A stretch of 64,000 nucleotides of DNA from Prevotella sp. MA2016. GTDB taxonomy: Bacteria; Bacteroidota; Bacteroidia; Bacteroidales; Bacteroidaceae. The translations under genes and the position numbers were made by a program. Of this stretch, positions 1-7,565 are shown one piece after another. The stretch covers positions 367,787-431,786 of the forward strand of contig NZ_KK211036.1 in assembly GCF_000619825.1 (NCBI RefSeq), given 5' to 3'. Below the pieces are notes generated by a model that made no database searches, was not told where the DNA came from, and worked only from the letters and a program-made list of their open reading frames with translations. Each line of letters starts with the position of its first letter. Position 1 is the stretch's first letter.

Positions 1-433
1 GGGCTTTATGCGCTGCCTCTTTCGGCTTGTGGCTTTAGCCATAGGAAATGATGCTTCAGCATACGAGAAAAGAGCCGCAGGCTTTATAGGCAAGGGACTT
101 GATGGACTTTGTACATCGCTTGTGTGGATGGGCGGAGCTGTGCCACTTGTGGAGGGCTGGCAAGATGTGCGTGGGTGCAGCGCGGCGAGCTTCATAGCTG
201 TTCCGCCAGGACATAGGAGTGTGTATTGGCTGGTGCAGGAACTTGCTTGCTGTGCCTGACGATACTTACTTCTTGAAGCCATGACGCTCACCGCATGAGC
301 TGCGCCTATGCTCTTTGAAGACGGACTGGAGCGAGTGGCCAGGCCGAACAGACACACAAGCCAAGCATCTGCTTTGCTGATGATTGAAGGACCGCAGGGG
401 ATTGTGGGTGGGACGAGCGCACGGATGTGCGGT
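1..433. other. Left-edge stretch without a confident gene
   Basis: One frame on each strand stays open for most of this stretch (plus-strand frame closing at 259; minus-strand frame open from about 430 to the window edge), but both translations have the skewed Ser/Pro/Arg or Gly/Leu/Val composition of an antisense frame and show no motif. It lies downstream of a minus-strand terminator, so it may be the edge of another gene cut by the window. No gene is called. Confidence 0.5.
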
Positions 434-469
434 AAAAAAAGAAGCAGGAGTAGATCTATTACTCCTGCT
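434..469 (-). terminator. Intrinsic terminator after the 487-714 gene
   Basis: A 10-bp perfect stem (AGCAGGAGTA at 443-452 with TACTCCTGCT at 460-469) is followed on the minus strand by a T-rich tract at 434-442. It sits 18 bp past the stop of the minus-strand gene at 487-714. Confidence 0.85.
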
Positions 470-486
470 TATGAATCATTTATGGT

Positions 487-714
487 TTAGTTTACCTTTT
501 TTTGCTGCTGAATACGATGCATTTCTTCTACAGCTTCGTTCAGTTGTTCCTGTGTCATTTCGATTGTAATTCTGGTCTCGCCATTATCTAGCTTCTGAAT
601 AATTACTCCTCTCGGCTTTTTTACTGCAACCCAATCCATCTTACCTCCATTAAAACATGCTAATAAATCTTTTTTAGATACATGAGCTAAGTCTTTTACT
701 ATTTTTTCTTTCAT
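487..714 (-). CDS. Small hypothetical protein (75 aa)
   Basis: Unrecognised small protein. It begins MKEKIVKDLAHVSKKDLL and has a central beta-like stretch (GVIIQKLDNGETRITIEM) followed by a charged helix. The start at 714 is preferred over an in-frame start at 753 because the -7 promoter box (TACCTTTG on the minus strand, 743-750) lies immediately upstream and an AAAGGA ribosome site precedes 714. It has its own promoter and terminator, so it is monocistronic, lying just beyond the lysis genes. It could be a late phage gene or a small cargo gene; nothing in the sequence decides. Confidence 0.6.
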   Translation of the reverse strand: MKEKIVKDLAHVSKKDLLACFNGGKMDWVAVKKPRGVIIQKLDNGETRITIEMTQEQLNEAVEEMHRIQQQKKVN

Positions 715-813
715 TTGTTTATCCTTTAAATTAAAAACGAGGCAAAGGTACAAAAAAAAATTGGGAATGGCCTCACGGCTGTCCCAATATCTTGCAAAAA
801 TATCAAGAACAGA

Positions 814-1401
814 TTAATGAAAACGCTTTTTCATGATAGAACAGATAATTAAGATTAATGCAAGTATGAAAGAAAAAACAACGAGAATCGTAGGTGGGGA
901 GCTTGGATGAGTACTTTGCTTGGAGGCCGATTTGAGTTTTTGGGACTGGGTGGCCGTGGCCACGCTGTCCTTCAAATCGGTTGATGTGACGGACTTCTCC
1001 TTGGTGCTTGCGCCGAGGTGTAGTCCGTAGATTTGGAGGGACTTAGGAGATGGCGAAGCGAGGACGGGACGCGAAGCGTCTCGTGGGCGCTGAAGGCTTA
1101 TGGGCGCTTGCGGTGTGAGTGAGTCAGAGGGAGTTTCCGACCAGCTTTCTTTCTCTGAAGGAAAGTCTGCCGGAAACTCCTGAGACTCATTAAGGAATAT
1201 GATTGAGATGCTGTCTGCAGAGAGAGTAAATTGTCTGGAGAGTGCATCGAGTGAGCGGTAAAAAGTGAGACGGGATGCCGTCACGGCTGCCGTCTCACTT
1301 TCACTTACCGCCTTTTCGGACGTGCGCACAGTCTTACAGGCGGCCAGTGAAATCAGAACAAAAATGAAAACAAGTATTGAAAAGTGAGTGTAGTGTTTCA
1401 T
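814..1401 (-). CDS. Candidate unimolecular spanin (lipoprotein with C-terminal membrane segment)
   Basis: Last gene of the lysis cassette, 6 bp after the amidase stop. The 195-residue protein has a signal peptide ending in a lipobox (ISLAAC, Cys22), a polar Ser/Thr/Pro-rich middle of about 145 residues, and a hydrophobic C-terminal segment (about 171-189) followed by MKKRFH. An outer-membrane lipid anchor plus an inner-membrane C-terminal segment in one polypeptide is the topology known for u-spanins such as T1 gp11, which join the two membranes at the last step of lysis. No sequence similarity can be claimed; the call rests on topology and on position after holin and amidase. It could instead be an unrelated lipoprotein. 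Confidence 0.6.
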   Translation of the reverse strand: MKHYTHFSILVFIFVLISLAACKTVRTSEKAVSESETAAVTASRLTFYRSLDALSRQFTLSADSISIIFLNESQEFPADFPSEKESWSETPSDSLTPQAPISLQRPRDASRPVLASPSPKSLQIYGLHLGASTKEKSVTSTDLKDSVATATQSQKLKSASKQSTHPSSPPTILVVFSFILALILIICSIMKKRFH

Positions 1402-1407
1402 ACGGAT

Positions 1408-1827
1408 CTATTTAAAGATGTAGTCATACTCGTGGACGTTGAAAGACGGACAGTCTTTCGCAGCGAACTCGCGGTGGCCATGGAGAGTGGCTTTTGGAAA
1501 GCGCTTGTGAAGATCTGTGAGGATTTTCACGAATGCCTGTTTCTGTTCTGGGGTGCGTGTGTCCTTGGCTTTGAGTTTGCCGTCAGCTGTGCAACCGCCG
1601 ACGTAGCAAACTGCGATGGAGTGCTTGTTATATCCAGCGCAATGAATGCCAGGAATGGACTCGTCGCATCCCTTGTGGATGGTGCCGTCGAGATAAATCA
1701 GCCAATGGTACCCGATATGGGACCAGTGGTTGTCCTTGACATGCATCCGTGTTATGCTGGCAACTGTCTCCTGACGCCCTTCAGGGGTGGCGGTGCAGTG
1801 GCAGATGATACGGTTGATTTCTCTCAT
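1408..1827 (-). CDS. Phage endolysin, N-acetylmuramoyl-L-alanine amidase
   Basis: Cuts the amide bond between muramic acid and the stem peptide at lysis. The 139-residue protein is a single Amidase_2/T7-lysozyme-type domain with the zinc ligands visible: His10 in IICHCTA, His118 in LHGHREF and Cys126 in KDCPSF, with the usual His-x7-Cys spacing. There is no signal peptide, so export depends on the holin. The start at 1827 is chosen over a longer frame because AAGGAGGTGCCTTATG gives a very strong ribosome site and the start overlaps the holin stop in an ATGA (1824-1827), showing translational coupling. Confidence 0.9.
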   Translation of the reverse strand: MREINRIICHCTATPEGRQETVASITRMHVKDNHWSHIGYHWLIYLDGTIHKGCDESIPGIHCAGYNKHSIAVCYVGGCTADGKLKAKDTRTPEQKQAFVKILTDLHKRFPKATLHGHREFAAKDCPSFNVHEYDYIFK

Positions 1828-2072
1828 AAGGCACCTCCTTCCTCTTTTAGGTCTATCTTGGACTTCAGTTCGGCGAACTTGGTGTGGATGTAGATGCTCA
1901 CGCCAAAGATGGAGCCTGCGTAAATGAGGCACTGGGCGAAGAACAGGAGAACGGAGTCAGAGATGACGCCCGTCGGTGCTACGATGAAGCCTGCTGTGGC
2001 GAGTCCGACGCCTGCGATGAGCATGGCAATGGCAGAATAGATTTGGATATCGGTACGAGTATCTTTTGTCAT
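1824..2072 (-). CDS. Holin-like membrane protein (82 aa)
   Basis: First gene of the lysis cassette. It has two hydrophobic segments (about residues 10-33 and 39-60) and a charged C-terminus (KFAELKSKIDLKEEGGAL), as in class II-type holins that permeabilise the inner membrane and release the endolysin. Size, two-segment topology and ATGA overlap with the amidase all fit. It is driven by a promoter whose -7 box TACCTTTG lies at 2098-2105. The family is not recognised by sequence; the role comes from topology and context. Confidence 0.75.
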   Translation of the reverse strand: MTKDTRTDIQIYSAIAMLIAGVGLATAGFIVAPTGVISDSVLLFFAQCLIYAGSIFGVSIYIHTKFAELKSKIDLKEEGGAL

Positions 2073-2097
2073 ATACGTGTTGATTTGATGTCGGAGG

Positions 2098-2105
2098 CAA
2101 AGGTA
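2098..2105 (-). promoter_or_regulatory. -7 box of the lysis cassette promoter
   Basis: TACCTTTG reads on the minus strand 25 bp upstream of the holin start, followed by C as is usual for Bacteroidetes promoters. A divergent plus-strand promoter (TTTG 2164-2167, 19 bp, TATATTTG 2187-2194) lies about 80 bp away and drives the gene at 2221. Confidence 0.7.
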
Positions 2106-2220
2106 TAAGATGGGTTGGATATATGAAAAGACACAATTTTTATGATAGTTTTGTTTTGAATGCTTTGGAGAAAAGAAAAGATTCTCTATATTTGCAAAAG
2201 AAATATGAATTTGCGAGCTT

Positions 2221-2601
2221 ATGGTAATGACGATATTCGGGATTATTCTGATTGCAGTAGTATTTGGAGTGGTATTTAAGGTGCTTATTACTGAGGCAAA
2301 GCCTTATAAAAAGCCTTTAAAGAAGGAGAATGCTGTGAATGAAAAGGCGATTCCAAAGATTCCGAAGGAGGCTAAAGAACAAAAGGCTAATTCTGTTGCG
2401 AAGCAAAAGAAAACCAATGCCACAAGAAAGACAAATATTAGGCTTGGCGGATATGGTTCTCTGTTGAATGGTGTGGGAGCTATAGGAGGCAGAATGGCAA
2501 CTAACCGTGGAGATTCTTCTGATGATGCGCAGTACCGAGCATACAGAGAAGAATTGGCGGCTTATGATGATTTTGTGGCTTCATTGGATATGGATGATTA
2601 G
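2221..2601 (+). CDS. Hypothetical membrane-anchored lysine-rich protein (126 aa)
   Basis: Unrecognised. A single N-terminal hydrophobic segment (about residues 3-23) is followed by a very basic stretch rich in Lys (about 28-70), a Gly-rich patch (LGGYGSLLNGVGAIGG) and an acidic C-terminus ending SLDMDD. It is transcribed divergently from the lysis cassette from a textbook promoter (TTTG 2164-2167, TATATTTG 2187-2194). An own promoter on the opposite strand to the phage operon suggests a cargo (moron) gene. Function unknown. Confidence 0.6.
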   Translation: MVMTIFGIILIAVVFGVVFKVLITEAKPYKKPLKKENAVNEKAIPKIPKEAKEQKANSVAKQKKTNATRKTNIRLGGYGSLLNGVGAIGGRMATNRGDSSDDAQYRAYREELAAYDDFVASLDMDD

Positions 2602-2680
2602 TAGATGATTTTAGCTTGTTGCGTTTCGGGACAAGTACTACCAACTCTTGGGGAGTGTAAGTTAAATTAAAATGTAGAAT

Positions 2681-3979
2681 TCAACATTTTAATTTGATGA
2701 TGTCCGACCATCTTGTGGTGGGATTGGGGGATTTGAAATCGTGTTTGATGGCGTTGGCGAAGACGTTTGCCTTGCCCTTTCCGTTCTTTTGCGTATATTG
2801 CTGGGCGCCGATGACGATTGTTTCGGAGCCGTTTAGGCGATTGATGCGGTCGATGACCTCGTCGAGGCGACGCATCTTCTCGATCTGTTCGGCGTTGATG
2901 TCGAACAGGTCTTGCTGGATTGGACTGTCGGGGCCTATACCCATGACAATCACGCCGGCCTTCTTGTATTGATAGCCTTGGCGGTAAATCTTCTGCAGCA
3001 CGTCGCAAGCGGCTCCTACTATGGGGATGGTGCTGCTTGTGGGAGTAATGAGCCGCGCCTCCTGGAAGTTCCAGTACTGGGCGAGGTCTTCACGGAAGGC
3101 GTTTGTATTCACGAAGACACCTACTGTTGAAGCCACGGTGTTCTGTAGGCGCAACTTCTCAGCGCAGCGGGCGGCATAGTTCGAGACGTGTGTGCGCAGC
3201 GTGTCAAAGTCGGATATCATCCCGTTGAACGAGCGACTGGTGCAGATGGACTTTTTCTTGGCCAACTCCTCGTTGGGCACAGCATCCTCACCGTTGAGCT
3301 CCTGCCAGGTGCGCACGATGTTGATGTTGTTGAAGGTGAGCTGCACCCAGTCCTTATGATGGCAGGCAAAGTCATAGGCTGTCTTGCAGCCGAGCGCCTG
3401 TAGCTTTGCAGCATAACGGCGGCCGATACCCCATACGTCCTCGATAGGAAACAGTTTCAGCGCCTTGATACGCTTCTCGTCCGTGTCTATCATGCAGCAA
3501 TGATGATAGCCCTCGTATTTCTTGGCGAATTTCGAGGCTATTTTTGCTAACGTTTTGTTCGGTGCCAGACCGATGCTGATGGGCATGCCCACTTCGCGTT
3601 TCACCCGCTTATGCAGTCGCTCGCCCCACTGTTGCAGTTGGTCGAGCTCAATGCCGTCGAGGTACATAAAGCACTCATCGATGGAGTAACGAAAATAAGC
3701 GGGTGTTTCCTTGCGGATGATGCTGATGACACGGGCTGTCAGTTCTCCGTAAAGCTCATAGTTGCTACTAAAGACTGCTATCTTGTTATTTGGGAACTGC
3801 TGCTCTAACTGAAAGTACGGTGTACCTTCCTTCACGCCCATGGCCTTGGCCTCGTTGGATCGTGCCACGACGCAACCATCGTTGTTCGAGAGAACCACGA
3901 CGGGAACGCCCTTCAGGTCGGGCCTGAAGACACGCTCGCATGAGACGTAACAATTATCGAGGTCGGCTATTCCGTACAT
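2681..3979 (-). CDS. umuC: Y-family DNA polymerase V catalytic subunit UmuC
   Basis: Error-prone translesion polymerase that works with processed UmuD after DNA damage. The 432-residue length fits UmuC. Catalytic acidic residues are visible at Asp6 (IADLDNCYVSCE), Asp101 and Glu102 (YSIDECFMYLDG), then a helix-hairpin-helix region (VWGIGRRYAAKLQALG, about 190) and the little-finger and C-terminal UmuC region. It follows umuD by 41 bp in one operon. A weak inverted repeat (AAAATGT/ACATTTT, 2669-2690) overlaps the stop codon. The operon lies between virion and lysis genes, so it is probably cargo of the element. Confidence 0.93.
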   Translation of the reverse strand: MYGIADLDNCYVSCERVFRPDLKGVPVVVLSNNDGCVVARSNEAKAMGVKEGTPYFQLEQQFPNNKIAVFSSNYELYGELTARVISIIRKETPAYFRYSIDECFMYLDGIELDQLQQWGERLHKRVKREVGMPISIGLAPNKTLAKIASKFAKKYEGYHHCCMIDTDEKRIKALKLFPIEDVWGIGRRYAAKLQALGCKTAYDFACHHKDWVQLTFNNINIVRTWQELNGEDAVPNEELAKKKSICTSRSFNGMISDFDTLRTHVSNYAARCAEKLRLQNTVASTVGVFVNTNAFREDLAQYWNFQEARLITPTSSTIPIVGAACDVLQKIYRQGYQYKKAGVIVMGIGPDSPIQQDLFDINAEQIEKMRRLDEVIDRINRLNGSETIVIGAQQYTQKNGKGKANVFANAIKHDFKSPNPTTRWSDIIKLKC

Positions 3980-4020
3980 GACGTGAGTTAAGAATTAAGA
4001 GTGAAGAAAATGCTATAGCA

Positions 4021-4458
4021 CTATATCTTTTCAAACGTTCTTATGAGGTGGATGACGGTGCCCCAGACTTCGAAGTTGTCGCCAGCTTCTACTTTGAAGA
4101 CGGGATAGTCGGGGTTAGCAGGGCGCAGTTCGATGTAGCCATCGGGCTTATGTGTCAAGTCCAGATACTTCATGGTAAACTCGCCGTTCCAGAAGGCTAC
4201 GACGATAGAGCCGTTGCGCGGCTCTACAGCTTTGTCGATGATGACACGGTCGCCATCAAAGATGCCAGCGTCCTTCATCGAGTCGCCCTCAACATCCCCA
4301 TAAAACGAAGCTTCAGGGTGGCGGATATAGTCGCGGTTGAAGTCCAACGTCTCGTGGATGTAGTCCTGAGCAGGCGACGGAAATCCAGCCTTGATGCCCG
4401 CATGTTCCAGTTCCAACTTGGTATCAAATACACCTCTTTTTATCTTTATGTTGCCCAT
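4021..4458 (-). CDS. umuD: UmuD, self-cleaving S24 peptidase subunit of polymerase V
   Basis: LexA-like serine protease without a DNA-binding domain; RecA filaments trigger self-cleavage to UmuD', which assembles with UmuC. The 145 residues align with the E. coli protein including position: cleavage site Ala24-Gly25 in KAGFPSPAQDY, nucleophile Ser60 in EGDSMKD and general base Lys97 in EFTMKYL. Its promoter has -7 TAACTTTG (minus strand, 4491-4498), overlapped upstream by the direct repeat CATAAATC (4501-4508 and 4511-4518), a possible operator shared with the divergent lipoprotein gene. Confidence 0.93.
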   Translation of the reverse strand: MGNIKIKRGVFDTKLELEHAGIKAGFPSPAQDYIHETLDFNRDYIRHPEASFYGDVEGDSMKDAGIFDGDRVIIDKAVEPRNGSIVVAFWNGEFTMKYLDLTHKPDGYIELRPANPDYPVFKVEAGDNFEVWGTVIHLIRTFEKI

Positions 4459-4490
4459 CTCAAAATATTAAATATTCTCAATTTTTTGTG

Positions 4491-4538
4491 CAAAGTTACT
4501 CATAAATCATCATAAATCTTCAGAATTTCCTATTTTTG
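4491..4538. promoter_or_regulatory. Divergent promoter region with a CATAAATC direct repeat
   Basis: A minus-strand -7 box (4491-4498) drives umuDC and a plus-strand TATTTTTG (4531-4538) drives the lipoprotein gene at 4580. Between them CATAAATC occurs twice exactly 10 bp apart (4501-4508, 4511-4518), one helical turn, as expected for a regulator binding one face of the DNA. The identity of the regulator is unknown. Confidence 0.5.
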
Positions 4539-4579
4539 CAACAAAGTTTAATAATATAGACCGTAAAGAAGGAGTTTAT

Positions 4580-5314
4580 ATGCGAATAAAAAATGTAACT
4601 ATGCTTTGCCTCGCCATGATGCTCGTGGCTTGTGGACAGCAGACAAAACAAAATGAAACGTCAATGGAGTTTACAGACCAAGTAAAAGAGGCTCTTGCTA
4701 ACAATGGTTGCATAGCGTTGGATAGCCTTCAGTGGACAAGAAAGCCTAAGGCTTTTGAGGTAAAGAATGATACTATCATTATTACTACTGCGCCCAAGAC
4801 AGACCTTTGGCAGCGCACCTATTATCACTTCCAGAATGACAATGCCCCCGTGCTACAGATGAATACCCGCGAGAAGTTCTTCAGCTTTGTAGTCAAGACG
4901 GATTTTACAGAAAGCCATCACCGTTTCGATCAGTGTGGTGTCGTGATGTACCTTGACTCAGAAAACTGGCTGAAGGCTTCAGTGGAATACGAGAATGACG
5001 AGTTCCAGCACTTGGGTAGCGTAGTTACCAATAAGGGCTACAGCGATTGGGCAACTCAGGCAATCCCTGCCGATGTAAAAACCATGTGGTATCGCTTTTC
5101 ACGCCGTGAAGATGATTACTGCATCGAGTGTTCAACCGACGGTGTGACTTTCAGTCAGATGCGCATCTGCCACATGTATGCCGGTGCTGACGAAATCAGT
5201 TTTGGTGTTTATGCCTGCTCGCCAGAGGAGTCCTCGTTTACGGCAAAGTTCACCGACATGAAGATAACTGAGTGTGCATGGAAAGCCCACGATGGTCAGC
5301 AACCAGACAAGTAA
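4580..5314 (+). CDS. DUF1349-like lipoprotein with concanavalin A-type fold
   Basis: 244-residue lipoprotein: signal peptide with lipobox MLVAC. The body contains the features of the DUF1349 (regulation of enolase protein 1, concanavalin-like) family: FFSFVVKTDF, DQCGVVMYLDSENWLKASVEYEN, an SDWAT segment and FGVYACSPEESSFTAKFTDMKI near the end. The family is predicted to bind carbohydrate; no catalytic role is established. It is transcribed divergently from umuDC and heads a group of plus-strand, host-like genes inside the element, probably cargo. Confidence 0.75.
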   Translation: MRIKNVTMLCLAMMLVACGQQTKQNETSMEFTDQVKEALANNGCIALDSLQWTRKPKAFEVKNDTIIITTAPKTDLWQRTYYHFQNDNAPVLQMNTREKFFSFVVKTDFTESHHRFDQCGVVMYLDSENWLKASVEYENDEFQHLGSVVTNKGYSDWATQAIPADVKTMWYRFSRREDDYCIECSTDGVTFSQMRICHMYAGADEISFGVYACSPEESSFTAKFTDMKITECAWKAHDGQQPDK

Positions 5315-5335
5315 GTTCCAAATTGTTGTGGAAGC

Positions 5336-5686
5336 ATGAATATAGAAGACTATCGTGAATATTGCCTTTCATTAGGTCCTGATATAGAAGAAAAATTGCC
5401 TTTCCAGAAATTTAAAAACGGCGAAGGTGTACTGGTGTTTTACGTTATGGGACATATGTTCTCTTTCTTTGATTGTAATGATTTCTCGGTCATCTCATTG
5501 AAATGCCAGCCAGAGCGCATTGAAGACTTGAAGGCACAGTATGACTGCATTGGCGATCCACGCAATGAATCGCCTAAGCATTGGATTGGCATCAATCCAA
5601 AAACTGCGCCCAACCATTTGCTGAAGGAGCTGACTCGCAACTCCTATGAGATTGTAAAAATGAAGTATATGAAAGTCAAGAAGTAA
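5336..5686 (+). CDS. MmcQ/YjbR family protein
   Basis: 116-residue protein of the MmcQ/YjbR (double-wing DNA-binding-like) family. Typical markers are the N-terminal YREYCLSLGPDIEEKLPF, the VFYVMGHMFSFFDCNDF strand pair, and the late KHWIGINPKTAPNHLLKELTRNSYEIVK. The family fold resembles a DNA-binding domain but its role is not settled. It starts 21 bp after the DUF1349 lipoprotein and is followed 4 bp later by the next small gene, so the three form an operon. Confidence 0.82.
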   Translation: MNIEDYREYCLSLGPDIEEKLPFQKFKNGEGVLVFYVMGHMFSFFDCNDFSVISLKCQPERIEDLKAQYDCIGDPRNESPKHWIGINPKTAPNHLLKELTRNSYEIVKMKYMKVKK

Positions 5687-5690
5687 TAGA

Positions 5691-5921
5691 ATGACAGTTG
5701 ATACAAGCAATATGTGTTCGCACTTGCAGCGGAAGTTGTTTGAGGTGGATGGTGTCTATCATCCGTTGTGGGTGTCCATGCAGGACGATGCTGAGGTGAC
5801 GGCAGTTGTCCGTTCACGTCAGCTTCATATCTACCGCAACGGTAAAAAAGTGTTGGTATTGGCAGGAAAGTCTGCACCCAAGGTTATCAGAGAGGATAAA
5901 CTTCATGATATACTTCATTGA
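5691..5921 (+). CDS. Small hypothetical protein (76 aa)
   Basis: Unrecognised protein in the same operon as the YjbR-family gene, 4 bp downstream. It reads as a compact beta protein (GVYHPLWVSMQDDAEVTAVV, RQLHIYRNGKKVLVLAG) with a basic helix at the end. An alternative start is Met8. No signal peptide or membrane segment. Function unknown. Confidence 0.6.
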   Translation: MTVDTSNMCSHLQRKLFEVDGVYHPLWVSMQDDAEVTAVVRSRQLHIYRNGKKVLVLAGKSAPKVIREDKLHDILH

Positions 5922-6051
5922 GAACGTATGTTTATTTAAAATTATATTCAATTACATAACATTTTTGAAAGTTTTTTAGTCAAACACTTGGTGGTTATCG
6001 ATAAATTTCCTATATTTGCCACCATATTACGAACTTATAATAAATTAAGAT

Positions 6052-6546
6052 ATGAAAAAAATAGCAAGATGTTATCTTTTTATGTTTATTGCAACATTAA
6101 TAACAGCAATGATGTTTTCATGTAGCAAGGGAGATGATTCTGATAAATCATATATTGAAGACTACCCCAACCAGTTTTATGTTCCTTATAGTGAATTTTG
6201 TAATGTATTAATTGGGCGTTGGAGTTTATATTCTGCATATAGAGAAAATAGCAACGAGACAATACTTGTAGATAATATTACTGATGAAACAGAAATAGAA
6301 ACTTGGGGTGAAATCGAATTTCTCACCGATGGCTCATTTAAAAGAGGTGTGTCCAATCACAACTGGAAATATAGTGTTGAAAACTATGATAAAATGGGGG
6401 GAGACGTTATTTTTTTCTATGCGATAAGAATTACTGACCCCAATTCTGCTGATTTTAATGTCCTAATTCCTGTTGTATATCTTGACCAAAACACACTTCG
6501 TTGGGAAAACACAACTGGCTATTATGTTTATAAAAAAATAAAATAA
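6052..6546 (+). CDS. Lipocalin-like lipoprotein (164 aa)
   Basis: Signal peptide with lipobox AMMFSC (Cys24) followed by an acidic linker. Residues from about 47 (FCNVLIGRWSLYSAYREN) read like the first strand of small Bacteroidales lipocalin-like domains (GxWxL), with a predicted beta-rich body and a final GYYVYKKIK strand. It is monocistronic, with promoter TTG at 5988-5990, 20-bp spacer and TATATTTG at 6011-6018. AT-rich compared with the neighbouring tail genes. Likely cell-envelope cargo; ligand unknown. Confidence 0.7.
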   Translation: MKKIARCYLFMFIATLITAMMFSCSKGDDSDKSYIEDYPNQFYVPYSEFCNVLIGRWSLYSAYRENSNETILVDNITDETEIETWGEIEFLTDGSFKRGVSNHNWKYSVENYDKMGGDVIFFYAIRITDPNSADFNVLIPVVYLDQNTLRWENTTGYYVYKKIK

Positions 6547-6604
6547 CTGTCGTTCTTATTTTGCTCCTCATGATTTATAATCTTTTCTGAATCAATTTGA
6601 ATAA

Positions 6605-7033
6605 TTAATGATTATATCGACGATAATTGTCATCTAATGCTTGGGCGACGACGCCGACGAATGACTGGCCGATGTTATCAGCCAGGAAGTCACGGAGGTT
6701 GAGGACTGAGGAATAATACTTCCGAGAGAACCACTTTTTAGCGACACGCTTCTTTTCACGACCTATATTCCCGGAGTTGCCTCTGGGGATTTCTTTTCCT
6801 GTACCAAAGTCTTGCCATAGGCCGTACTCGGTGAAGAGATGCGAGAGGCCGATTTCTATGAAACGGCCGTCGGCATTGACTGGGAGGGCGCTAACTGAAT
6901 GCAGGAGGTGACCGGTGTCGATGACGTCGAGCAGGGTGATTTGCTCCTGCCAGATCTTCAACATGGTGTCGTTGAAGGCCATCACGAATTTTTCTCTCTC
7001 GCTTTGTGGGTCGGGATGACTGTTTATGTCCAT
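6605..7033 (-). CDS. Phage tail-side protein, HK97 gp10-like candidate
   Basis: 142-residue protein, last of the right-hand virion operon. Features: a helical N-terminus, then ALPVNADGRFIEIGLSHLFTEYGLWQDFGTGKEIPRGN and a basic region (GREKKRVAKKWFSRKYYSS). The YGLWQDFGTG phrase is typical of neck/tail-completion (gp10-like) proteins of Bacteroidales prophages, where a Gly-rich loop precedes a basic stretch. The start at 7033 overlaps the upstream stop by 10 bp; the longer frame to 7099 would overlap far more. Exact role unproven. Confidence 0.6.
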   Translation of the reverse strand: MDINSHPDPQSEREKFVMAFNDTMLKIWQEQITLLDVIDTGHLLHSVSALPVNADGRFIEIGLSHLFTEYGLWQDFGTGKEIPRGNSGNIGREKKRVAKKWFSRKYYSSVLNLRDFLADNIGQSFVGVVAQALDDNYRRYNH

Positions 7034-7563
7034 TCTTCTTGGTTGAATTGTAAATCGGTGTATGTGTCCACGGCGATTTGGAAGTAGGCGCATGCACAAC
7101 CGGAGAAGAAATACTTGTCTATCTCCTGAAAGGTGATTCTTGGGTCGATATAGATACTGTGCTGCTGCAGGCGAGTCTGTTCCAGGATCAGGACAGACAT
7201 GAACTGTCGGAATAGCTCGCGCATGGTGTCCATGCAGCGCTGGCGGGCTTCCATGTTGTCGATAGCGTGTCGCATCGCTAGGAAGACCGTCTTTACGCGG
7301 CGGGTGTGTGGTGTGTTGTTGATGTCGGTGAAGCCTTGTGAGATGTCGCTGACACAGACGAATGCGGTCTTTGTCAGCAGTTTGGCGAGTGCTTCTTCAA
7401 AGCCGTCGAGCCCTGAGACGCGACAGAAGGCGAACCGCTTTTCTTTGGCGAACTTGTTCTTCTGAGTCAGCTGCTCGAAGAATGATGTTGCATCCCAGTT
7501 GAATGTTGGATTCACAGGGGTGGCGGGTGCTGGCTGGGGCTGAGGGAATAGTTTGTCTAACAT
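7024..7563 (-). CDS. Phage virion-associated protein (179 aa), unknown
   Basis: Starts MLDKLFPQPQPAPATP, with a Pro-rich N-terminus and a long helical body (SVLILEQTRLQQHSIYIDPRITFQEIDKYFFSG). The family is not recognised by name. It is placed in the virion operon because it overlaps the next gene by 10 bp and follows the previous stop by 2 bp. The start is the first Met after the upstream stop; a longer in-frame start at 7638 would run deep into the upstream gene. Confidence 0.65.
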   Translation of the reverse strand: MLDKLFPQPQPAPATPVNPTFNWDATSFFEQLTQKNKFAKEKRFAFCRVSGLDGFEEALAKLLTKTAFVCVSDISQGFTDINNTPHTRRVKTVFLAMRHAIDNMEARQRCMDTMRELFRQFMSVLILEQTRLQQHSIYIDPRITFQEIDKYFFSGCACAYFQIAVDTYTDLQFNQEEWT

Positions 7564-7565
7564 GG

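Noticed and set aside
1..259. 83-residue plus-strand frame at the left edge
   Set aside because: Composition is like an antisense frame, no motif or promoter, and an open frame exists on the other strand too.
2667..3008. 113-residue minus-strand frame overlapping umuC
   Set aside because: Arg/His/Pro-rich shadow of the umuC frame, with no motif.
6891..7097. 68-residue minus frame overlapping the gp10-like gene
   Set aside because: Shadow of the coding frame; no promoter or ribosome site.
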